In this document: positions 11,101 through 23,100 of the stretch, piece by piece
Numbering within the stretch: position 1 is the stretch's first letter
Layout of the letters: every line of letters begins with the position of its first letter
DNA from: Nageia nagi
Taxonomy: Eukaryota > Pinophyta
Reading direction: 5' to 3'
Assembly: GCA_050084985.1 (NCBI GenBank)
Contig: JBITNC010000001.1
Location: forward strand, 157,294,001-157,358,000
Length of the DNA stretch: 64,000 nucleotides
Translations under genes and position numbers: made by a program
The notes under the pieces: generated by a model
Databases searched by the model: none
Told to the model about the DNA's origin: nothing
The model's input: only the letters and a program-made list of their open reading frames with translations

Positions 11101-14100
11101 TTTGGACACCATGTCTTTGTATAGGATTAACTTTTCATCTTTTATGTTATAAAATTCCTTCACTTGATTCACAACTAATCATGAATTCGTGATAATTATG
11201 GTTTTGAGTATTTTCAGTGTGATTGATGCTTTGATACCCAAGATGAGGGCTTCATATTCAACAATATTGATGGTACATGCATAACTGAACTTGAAGGCCA
11301 TAGGGGTTACACCATTATTTGAGTAAATGAGAACAATTGTTGCCCTTGCCCCATGGGTGTGCTTGGAGCCATCAAAATATTTTTCATATGTTGTCTTTAT
11401 TTTATATAAAATTCAAAATTCACATACTCATATGGAAATTCTTCATTAGTGGCATCAACATCACTAGGAGCATCAACAAGATAATCAACAATAGCTTGTT
11501 CTTTTCTTGATTTTTGATTTATGAAAAGTAGAGCAAATTCTTGCAAAAGCATTACCCATTTAGAAACTCTATTTGAAAGGTAGAGTTTAAATCAAATGGA
11601 CTTGAGTGAATGTGCATTTGCTATAAGTTGTCTTATTCAATATGCAATGTCATAACTTTTATGTTGCAAAAGCTATAACAAAACATATCATTTTAATTAG
11701 AGTATATTATAATTGTTAGAATCAAAATCGAGAAAAAATCATTTGGTTGGATAAATCGGATTAATTGAGAATCAACAAATAAAAAAAATAGAGAATTTTC
11801 TCGATTTTGACATTTAAACAAATTATTTTTAGCTAGCTCTCAATATTCGTTCTCCAAACCTTTTTATGCTCCTCAATAATTCCTCTAATGTGTAAGGCAA
11901 CATCCTCGAGTATAGGCCCTCCCAAGTCATGGTAAGTTGGTGCGTTGAACCTAGGAGCACAAACTATAATTGCATTAACCATGTAGGGCCAATACGGCAA
12001 ATTTGCCACATTGAAAGGAATGTTAAAGTAATACCAAAAATTTCTCATTGACTTTTTGGCTTCTTTAAACTTATCCTTATTCTGTGTTGAATCAAGTGTG
12101 GTTTGGCCATCACAAGGAATGAAGAAATCACACTTCATTGCACTACTAGTTCATGCAAAAATTGAAATGCTAGGTGGATGCTTAATCCTGCTAGTTTGTT
12201 CTATATTGGCATTGCCATCCTCATGGGTAGCCATATAAGAAGGAAAGTTTGGGGGTAGAGGTGGATGTGGAGCCGTATCTTCTTGTGTCCTTTTGTTTGC
12301 CTCCCTTTTTAATTGTTGAACCTCCAAGTAGGCATTCATTTGCCTAGTTACATTAATATCCACCTTGGGGCAAGATCTAACATCTTGTCTAGGGGTTCCT
12401 GCCAAATTATACTTCATCTTGAATACACCTCCAATAACAACTTCCTCACAGTATTTGCAAATGTTACTGCTTCTTTTTCTTGTTTCTTTGTAATGAGCCC
12501 AAACAGGGTCCCTCCTTTGCCCTTGTGAACTCATACCCATAGTTGTAAAAACAAAACAAAAAGAACAAAAACAAATAACACAATGTCACAAAAGGTAAGC
12601 AATCATAGAAATTGGAAAAAAATAACAAATTTACCCACTAAAAATCACAGATAAACTTTAGGCTCTTGAACCATTTCAAGAATGCAAATGAGAGGGTGAA
12701 CTTACCATAATTCATTCATCACTCCATGCAAATATCAATGCAGAAAGTAAAGAATAGTCAAGAGGACTTCCCTCTACATCAAACGGTAATTAAGTTGGTC
12801 TACGACATGCATTTAGCAAATTAAGGTCTTTGTATGACCTTAAGTAGGCACCTTGAGCTTGGTATGAGAAGATTTTTTTGCCTTTCTTATCAACTTAGGA
12901 TTTAATAGATGCATCTTGAAGACAATGTGTATATTAGGAGGCAAGGTGATCATGTGTTAATACTTGTACTCTATGTGGGTATTTTGATTATTACTGAAAA
13001 TTCTTTGTCACAAGTCAAAGCATTGAAGGATAGGTTGAAGAAGAGTTTTGAGATGATGGATTTTAGCCTAGCACACTACTTTCTTGGTTTGCAAGTATAG
13101 TAGTTGGATCACAAAATTGCTGTTTCTCAATCTTAGTATGCCTTGGACAATTTGCAAAAATTCTCAATTTAATTATTATAATCACATTGTTTTCCCTATG
13201 CTATCTAGAATGAAAGTTGGAGAGAATGTTTCTAATGATACTAAAGTGGATGGGACTCTTTATAGGTTTTATTGTTGGAAGTGTAACATCCCCTTTTGGG
13301 CTAAATTGGTGAAATTTGGGATACTAGGTGTTCGCTTTTTAAGATAAAGTTTGTCACAAGTTTTGGATGGTTGATTAGACTTCTTAATTGGATAGAGCAT
13401 CTCATGGGAAGCGTTTTGATAGGCTATACGACATGGTTTCATCAGGAAACGAAAGAGTTATGGCCTCTTGAAGTTCTCCAGTGGGACCAATCTTCCATAT
13501 TGTGTCTGTGCACAGAATTCCAAGAACGTCTCCATATTGACCCCTTGGAGTGTGACATCCCCCTCCTTGGGATATGTGTTAGTTATGGATTGTATTTAGG
13601 TGTGAGCTTGGTAATTAAGAAAGAAAGAAAGAAAGAAGGTATATTAATATCCATGGATGACTAAAAGCGGTCAATGGGATTGTCAAGTACAGTCATGCTC
13701 ATGGAGCCCACAAAGCTCCACTTGGGCAACAAATAGAAAAAAAATGACCTAAAAACAAAAGGATTACATAATCAAATACAACAAAAAGATGCTTGAACCC
13801 TAAAAGGTGGGAGAAACCAAGTGTGCTACATCCATAGGGAGGTCGTCCTGGGTCTCTCTGGGGGAGTAAGGTGGTGGTACTCCTTTCTCTGGTGAGGGAC
13901 CTCGTTGATCACTATGAGAAGCCTCTAAGGTACTACTGATGGTCGAGATGAAAGTTGAGATCTGTTGCATTCTCGACAATGGTTGGGTGCTTTGGGTACG
14001 TCTCTTGGTCTTATGAAGCGGTTGTATAGGCTCAACTTTGTCTCCTACGAGCCCCTTCAGGAGAAGGGGCTCGTAAGAAGAATGTGATGCGTATCACCTC

Positions 14101-17100
14101 GATCGGTAGTTGAGCATAAGCTAGGAGGTGCCTTTGAAGAAGGAAGGCCTCCCGAAGACAGAACTTTAGGCAACGTTGAGTTGGATATTGGATGAATGTG
14201 GCTAACGAGCTGCAGGCGTCTTGTAAGAGGCAATGGTATCGACCTCGAATCTCGTAGTAAACCATGAATCGAAAGAGAAAATGATCCTCAGAGGCCACTT
14301 GTATGAGTTGTAATACATGATTCTAAGGCTACTTAATAATTGCAAATGCAATATTAGTCTCCAATAATGAGGCGTTGCATATCTAGCCATTGGATCTTTT
14401 AACGTGGACCACTAAATGTGATTATTGGCATCCCTAGGCAATGTTGGATTCGAGAGGCATGTGCATGATTCCTAGGTGAGATTTAGGAGAAAAGTATATA
14501 AAGGAGATTCACATCATTGTATAAATATGGATTTTTGATATTGAAACCTTTCCTTCGCTTCGAAGTTTCTAAAGACTTGGCAATGTCAAGCACAGTTGAG
14601 CGTGTAGTTCAGGGAGAGATTAGGAGGCTTGGAACACCTTCTATTCTATGGTTGAGGTGATTGTTCGTGCTGTGAGGTTGCCCTTCCTTTAGGCGTCCAT
14701 AGCAGTCAACATCTTTGAATCCATTCGGTGGTATTCCGTAACTACACTGGTTCTCTTTGTCGAGAGCTAGCTTGTGAAGAAGCCCTTCAGTGTGGCGTCC
14801 ATAGATTTGGTAGAGTGTGGTTGTTCTGCAACATATCTTCTTCATTGATCATATTTGCACATTTGTGTGCCCTAGTTGGCTTCTTGGAGGCCAATGTTGA
14901 GTCCTTTGAGCTTGCTAATGCCTTGTACTCATTATTCATCCATTATTTGAGCATTGGTGTTTTGGATCAGTTCATTGTTGACTTGTTTTGATGTGCATTT
15001 GATGTTATATTGCCTCTTTGAGTGATACGACATGTTTTTGGGTTCATATATGGTGTATTTTGCATGATATTTGGATGCCCTAGTGTGACATTGTCTTATT
15101 GTGGTGTTTTCTGGTTAAGGGAGTGAGACGTTGAGGCTTGTGGCCTATTTTCTTGTATGTTTGATGCCCTAGATCAGTTTGTAGCATCCATATAAGCATA
15201 ATTTAGTATTTGTTGATTAATTTTTGGCTAATTTCCTAGTGTATAATTTTTGGGATTTTACAGTGGTATTAGAGCTTAGATCCTACCAGCGTATGGTTAG
15301 ATCTAACATTTTTCAGAGAATTGGAGTTAGGGTTTTTGTGAAAAATTCAGATCTTTAGTTTCCATCTTTTGGATCATGAGGTTTTGCACTTAAAAAGCCA
15401 TTTTTGGCGTTAAAACGATATTTTTTTTAGGAAAAATTCAAAATCCTGAACTAAGTCATCTAGCCCTGAGAAGTAAATTTGCAAGTTTAAAAGCTATTTC
15501 TAGACACAAATTCTTGATCTATTATCCTAGGTAGTTAGAAAAATTTAATATGGAGATTTCAAATTTTATGCAAGGGTTTTTTGAAGAAAATTCAACCAGA
15601 TCAGCATTCTGCATGAAGAAATCAGAATTGGCACCAATGGAAAGAGAAAATTCAGTCATATCTATAGTCAAAGTAAAGAAATCAAATTTCAGAAAGAAGA
15701 TGTTCCAGAAAATGCACCATCAATTGCAGGAAAGAAAAATTCCTTAAGAAGAAAGGGAAAAGATTCTTTTGTACCTTGATGATAAGCAGGAAGAAAAGAT
15801 GAGAAAGAAAAGAGGAGATGTACAAAATCAAAATACTCTTCCGCCCCACAAGACTCCGCCAAAAATTGAGGTTTTGCTCCAGATCTACCAAGGAACTTTT
15901 AAGGAGTTTCAAAGAGATGTCAATTTTCAGCTATATCAAGATCTTTTGGGGTATGGAATTGTTGAGTGGAAGAAAGTAAAACAAGACATTGAGGGGGAAG
16001 AGGCCAAAGCCCCCCCCCCCAACGAATAGACCCAAACCTCCCTTGTGGGCCAAGGAGGAGGTTGCACCTTTGGATCTGAAAAAAAGAGTAAAAGGGAGAT
16101 GCTTTGAGAGCAAATCCAATATTGAGAAAGAAGGTGGGGACACTGAAGAATGTGGAGCTTTGGATTCAAGACATAAAGCATCAATTGCATGATGGTGAGA
16201 CATGGATCAGCCTCAAAAGGTATGAAAGTAATTCTGATTTTTATGACAGCAATTCATAAATTTTGCATAGTTTTGTTGAAAGTGATAATATTGGAGAAAA
16301 ATAGGAAAGAGCCATTGATGTTTCAAATTTGGTTTTGGGAGATAGTAATGAGAAAGGTGAAGAACTTGAGTCTAGCATGGAAGAAGATAAGGGCTACAAA
16401 GAAGGAGAATCACAATCAACAATTTTAGTCTCATTACAAAGAGAGGTATGCACAAATGATGGAGGAAAATCAGAAATTATTCTTCAAAAGGTTGTATCAC
16501 TATGTCAAGTAGAACTACAAGATGTTCCCTTCAAAGTGCACTCACCCACATTTGTTGAGGATGTAGTAGATGACACGAAGCCTTATGTGGATGTGAATGT
16601 TGAAGCTTTTCAATCAGCTTGTAAGTATATACATACTAGTTTCATACCTTTGGTTTCAATGTGTGATGTGTGGGAAAAATCAATTCTTCATGTGAATTTC
16701 AATATTCTTCTAGCTCCTTGGGATCCAGGTGTGTTAGCATGTTGTAATGATCCAAATAGGATCTCAAAGCAAAATCAGCAAATTCGATTACAATAGCCTG
16801 AACATCAGGCCTAGGGCATCAACACTCAAGCATACAAACCCTCAAATGGCCACGTTAGTGTTAGAACATTCAATAATCATCAAAGCAATGGAACTATGCC
16901 AACGTTTAGCTCGTACATGTACAATGAAGCAAAGACAATCTAGCGCATGCATAAGTATGGAATAGACAATACAATATTAAGATCCGACGCCCTCTGGCTA
17001 TACAAATGATATAGAATGATAATGTGTACAATACCAAGCCCTAAAGGGCAGTCGTTGGCCTCCAAGGAGCCAACTAGGGCACAACAATAATATCCTCAAT

Positions 17101-20100
17101 CATTGAACACAACCACAGAATCATGGGACATAAATGCTCCCTCAGGACCCGAATCCTCTCCATCGAAGGAGCCTTCCTTGAACCATGGATAACCATCAAA
17201 GGTAGAAGCAAATCCTCATAATTCTATCGAATGGGCAAAGGTGCTACACCAGTGCTGTAGATAGACATGATCCCTCAACCTGAATGCCCTCTATACATTG
17301 CGCCTAGGAAAGGTTGTTTAGCACCGCTAAGACTTGTTGTTCGATGGATAGTAGTAGAAGTAATAATAATCAATGGTTGTCCAATAATGAAGCTCCAATG
17401 TCTATTTATACATTAGCTTTGTCCGGATCTCACCTCAGAGTCATCCCAAGCTCATCTAATCCAACGTTGGACTCCTAGGGGCCCGAGACACCTAACGTGG
17501 GTGCCTAGGCATTAGGCATGCCAACATAGGGGACAAGGTGCATTAAGTGCCAACGTTTGGTCCTAAATGTGCCACCCATGTGGGCCAGTAAGTGATGCAT
17601 TGGGGTCTTGGAGTCAACTTGAGCCAACGTGGGTTGTGTGGGGTCTTCCCCAAGCCTGGCGCAAGCATACAAGTGAAAGTCCATTACTTTAATATATATA
17701 AACCTTAGGATGCCCACAATTATTATCGGGATCTCCAAGTATGATAAATAATGCCTAATCTAACCTTAGGAGGGACATGTCCCACTTGGGGCTCACACTG
17801 GGGTCCATTGACCCATTAAGTCTCCTATCGTAAGTTACAACAATGTAAATACAAATACATGAATAAAGTATATTACAAAGATGACCATTTTGGCCCCACT
17901 AATTGAACAAGGGGGACGTCGCACATGTAATGAGAATACGCAATTATGAAGGTTGTGTTGGGATGCTTTTCTTTCGTGCGTGGACCCTCTGACAATTGTG
18001 TGCAGAACTTAGGAGATCCCAAGCAACATAGTTGGGAATGCGTTACCAATTCCCCCGTTTGAAAAGGACTGTGTACATCCAAGGCTCTTGTCGAAACAAC
18101 TTACATAACAATCCAATGTTGTGACGTTTAAGGTATGCTCGCTAAGCGTGTTCTTGGTCTAGGGATAGATAAAGAAATTGCGGTATCGCTTTTTGGAATC
18201 AGCCTCAATGGAATGGAATGAGAAGTAGTAGTTTGTTAACCAATGTTGTCTTATTCTTTGATGTACAGAGTTTATTTGAAACCTTTGTGTGTGGACTTAA
18301 TGATTGTATTTGGATTGGGAAGCATAAATAAAGCATAAAGGCAATACAATAAAAGGTGAAGGACAACATCGTGGAGAAAGAATGGATACTTGGTCGGATA
18401 TGAGTTTGATGTTCACTGACGGGAAAGTGTCTAAGAGTTAATCTCTTTCAAATCAGTTGAGGACTCTTCATCCAATTCATCCAACCTTGCAAGCAAACAA
18501 CTTAGTGTTCGAATTGCTTCAAAGAGGAGGGGGGAAGAACGCCAATTGTTAGTTCTCTAGGAATAAGACTGATGTAATTGAATGGAAACGAAAACTTTTA
18601 ATGTGGGAGGATCATGGTTTTGGATGAAGGACCTAACAAGATGTCATGGAAGTAGAAAGTGACATAGAATACCCAATCAACTTTTATGTTAAGGACCAAG
18701 CAACAAGCATAGGTAAGCTTAAAGCACTTACTAAAGTTTTTCAGAGATAACTTTCCTAAAGCTCGAAATCTTTCAAAGGAATAAAACGAACTATGAATGC
18801 CCTCAAAGAATCAATCCATAACACCAATATGAAAAGTATCAAATTCAAGTCTTTGCATAACCACTTTGTATTAGATTTTGAAAAAGGAGGTGCCAAGATT
18901 TACAATAAGCTCTCAATTCTTAAAAGTTCTCTCTTCAAGAATGAAGTGTGTGCTTTAGAATGAAGTCCTTACAAAAATGAGACCATTGGTCTCTTACTTA
19001 TAGAGTTTTGGAAACCCTAAAAGTGACTTTTGAAACCCAAAAGTGACTTTCAAAACCCTGATCTCTAATTGCGAAATTAAAAGCTAATTACAAGCTAACT
19101 GAAAATGCTAATTGAGATTACAATTGGACTTAGTGGAATCCACTAAGTTTAGGCAATATTTGGCTTACATATCAAAAATTTGCCAAAATAGATCCCTTTC
19201 TATTCTGGTGATTGTGGGAAGATGACTTGTACATTTGTTGCGATTTTAGCTTCGAAGTCATCTCCCATGAATGCTTCCACGTTCCTGATGGCCTGATGAA
19301 TCGTCTGAAGGACTCCTTCGTTTGGTAGCAAGTGCTCCAGAATGGCTTGATTGGTTTTGACCATTTCCTTGCACCATGCGACAAGTCTAATTCCTCCTTT
19401 CATCTGTCTTTCTATCTTCAGGCTATGTGGATCCTTGGGACACAATTATTCTGCAATGGTGGCGTGGACTGCTATCGTCATTGCCATATACTCCTTAATG
19501 CTATCGTTTTCCTCAAACAAAAGGACCTGAAATTCATATTCCCTCGCATGCTCATTGATAACAGCTTTGAGTTGAGTCTTGGTGTATATGAAGTCGGTGG
19601 ATTTGACTTTGAAGTAGAACAAATAATCATACAGTTGGAACTGATCTATGCAAAAATCTAGCATGAATGGATGATGGAGTGACCCCTCCTCCTCAATATA
19701 AAAATTTGTCATGCTTGAGCGGAGTGTTTTGATAGCCTCAACAAGGTCCTTGGTTCATTCTTGCTTCAGGGCAGTGATTCGAGTATTTAAGTCAACCTGC
19801 TTTTTGATGTCTTGAACTGTCAAATTAGCAGCCTTGACTTTTCTATCAATCATTTCCTTACTCGTCACTTTCTTTTTCAATTCTCGGATCTCTAATTTAA
19901 ATAAGGTATCGAATTCTCTCAATGCTCGTGCATTTGTGATGATGCTGTGCTCCATTGCCAATGGGCCAACAATCTTTCTAGGGGTCTTTTCTGTTTCAAC
20001 TATGAGGGCAAACTTTTCGGTACCAGTCTTGTTCTTTTTGGAGTAGAGCTTGTCCTTGTAGGTGAGTTTATCTACAATGGTGGTGAGAGTAACAATTTGT

Positions 20101-23100
20101 TGAAGTTCCTCATTTTCATCTTCAAAATCTTCTCCTTCGTAGGGGTCATTTGAACTCAAGTTAGCCATCATTGCAACCATGTCAAAGCGCAGTTCCATGG
20201 GTTGTTTTCCATAAGGAACCATCTCTTTGTCTTCGATGATTTCAACGTCATGCTCTACTTGTCTTCTTTTTCTTCTCTATTCTTCATTTTCTTCTTCATC
20301 CTCCTAATTTCCATCATCTCCCCTTGACGATGATGCCATTGCCCTGGGTCTTGATGTACGCTTCTGTACTATTGTTGTTGTGGTCCTTTGAGATGGTGGC
20401 GTTTGTGATGCCTGTTTCTGAGGAGCGGATTTTGTGGTGCCTGCTCCTGTTGCTTGTTGTACAATCATATCAAATGAGATTGTCTTCATTAAGGATCTCT
20501 ATTGAGTGATCAATGTCGACCCTATCAAAGGCAATATCAAGGTTCACTTCCATGTCGGTGTCGATGATTGCATTAAGATCCATCTCTTCATTGGACTTTG
20601 ACGGGCTACTCGGTCCATACTTGTCAGAACTGGACAATGATGTGTTGGGGTTTAGATTCAGGCGCATACCACTCCGATTCAAACCGTGCGGGAGATCTAT
20701 CTTTTTCTGCAAGTGTTTCAATGGTTGAGAGATCAAGCCTACTCTTTTGAGATCCACGATGCCATTCTTCGTACCCATGACAATTGTGTCAATGGTTTCT
20801 CCGAGGATGCTATTGGTAGCATACTGCCTGTTTTGTCCTTGAGCCAAGGCCACTAAGGGTGATATTATGGCAATAACATACCCATGGCTTGGGGGTACGA
20901 TGACCTGTGCATTAACTCTTAACTTGGCAGCTTCTTTGGTTTCCTGTTGTTTTTGTTCTTTCTTCAGCTCCTTGTGAATCCATTGAACCTGCAGGGTGTC
21001 TTGAATGTTCCTGTATCTCTTGATACTGCCAAGGGATTGGTGTGGATATGATGAGCTCCATGTCTTCTGGAAGAATGCATCAATCACTCCATCAGGATCA
21101 TAGTGATCCACAACTACCTCAATTGGGAATTCATACAACACCAACTCTTGTTTAATCATATCATTTTGATGCTAGGTGGTGCATTCATAATTCCCAATGA
21201 TGACAGGTAATTGGTAAGTGGTCGTCGCCTTCTTTACCCATATCTTGTCGTGTACGTTAAGCATGTGTCTTGAAAATTCCTTGAGGATGAGGCGATCACT
21301 TGCGTAACGAGGTAGCTTGTACGGGGCTTCTTTGGAGCCATAGACCTTGAGATTCGTGAATTCTATGCCCTCCATGAAGAAGTCCGCATGTCCCTTGATA
21401 GTAGCAACAACTTCATTGGATATTCTACGTTCATTGGATCTGCCCATGATCTCTTCATAGATTTTGGCTTCAAAACCGACAGTCCTCATCTTCCAGTTGC
21501 CGTCTTTCCATTTATTGTGAGAATAGAACCGTGGGTAATTTTCCCACACTGGATGTGTGGGGGGGTCATACAAATATTTGGTATTGGCAATTGAGATTAC
21601 CCTCGCCCTACCGTGAAGGAGTAGGTAGACTAGGTAGGAGTTCATGTAGAATTTCTTGCTCCTTTGAATGTTTTTCAGTTGTTGAGCCAAGGAATCGCTA
21701 ATCACTCTACTCCACCTAGCACCTTTACCGCCATTGATGAGATCTATAAACCTAGTGAATTCCGACTGGAATTTGGTGTCATCTTTCTGTCTGGTCAATT
21801 CCAATTGGAATTTGGTGTCATCTTTTTGTCCGGTCACTCTAGAAAGCATTGATATAAGTGTGGAGACTACAGGATAGAATTCTCCTATGTTAGGCGTTGC
21901 TAAGACTCTCCTTGTGAGATGCTTGCGGTCATCAGCCAACCAATCTCTTATCAAATCAGATGGAGGCCTCCAACTTTTGTAGAACCTCAAGGAGTGTTGC
22001 ATGTTGTATGATATGCCTTCACTTGTCGAAGCGAATGCCCTTTCTATTCCTTTCTCAAAGAAGTCCATGATCACCTTGTTTTTTGTATCAAGGAGTCTTC
22101 GCCTTCGGGTGTCGCGATGCTTTCGCAGCTCGTAGCACAACTCAGGTAAGGGGGTGGCAAATGTTAGCATAGAGGTTGTCACTAGTAAGGAGTTTTTCAG
22201 TGGGTTTTTAACTAGTGTAGCCGGATCCATCAGCTGTATTTTCATCAAAATTTTGATAGGGTCCATGGAGTTACAATCTGTCCGCAATTTTGCTGAATTG
22301 CTCAATGATCCTTGCGATAGGCATCACAGGTTCTGTTGTATGTTCGAGCATGATGGGGCTGTCCATTTTGAGCCTTCTCAACTTCTTGTCTTTGATATTT
22401 TGTGTGACGAATGCAATCTTGTTCCTGTCGAAGAGAACAACACAGAGTTGGAAGAGTCCCAGGTAGCTTGTGGCAGTTTCTAGGGAGGAAAGGAGAGGTT
22501 TTTGTAAAATTTGGATTTTTCATTGTAAGTGTGTCATTATCGAAAAATGCCAAAATTTGCAAGGTTCAAGGCCTTTTGGGTGAGTTTGGGGTGACACAAA
22601 GGTAACTAACTTTGAAGAGAATGCCTTGGCAAAAATTTAGGACATGTGGAGAATTTTCAATTTTTTGCTCAAAAACTTGACTTTTTCAATAGGAAAAAAA
22701 GGGTAAAATTTGACAAATTGGCGAAATGGTGCTGGAATGAAGTTTTAACACCTTAGATGGATGGGGAATGAGTGAGGAAGGTGTTTTAAACTTTGAAACG
22801 GCCAAAATGGACTTAAAAGCCACTTTTTGGAGTTTTTGGAAATTTTTTTGGATTTTTTTGAAGAAATGAGGATTTTAGGCCCTCAGATATTTGGATCGTA
22901 TGTTTGAGGTTTGGGAGAATGAGGTTTTGGTATGAAAAATCCTCAAAACTTGAAAAATGGAGTTCATGTGGGATGGAGGATGTTTGGATCTTCAAGTATA
23001 ATGGAGTTTGGATGAATTGAAATGGTGCTAAGTGTTCAAATTATTCTCCAAGGGTGAAAATGGGCTTTCCTCTTCACTTCAACTCTCCAATTCCTAAAAA

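Larger units (their letters stand above)
13282..15262 (+). repeat. 5' LTR of composite element (with LINE fragment inside)
   Basis: Starts TGTAACATCCCC, ends GGGATTTTACA. Without the LINE fragment (about 13608-14298) it is about 1.29 kb, matching the 1,315-bp 3' LTR at 38115. A TATA-like box lies at 14495-14502. Confidence 0.85.

Noticed and set aside
15931-16203. Minus-strand frames rich in Pro, Ser and Phe at 15931-16203
   Set aside because: They are the reverse of the conserved internal ORF and owe their composition to its Lys/Glu codons and the C run.
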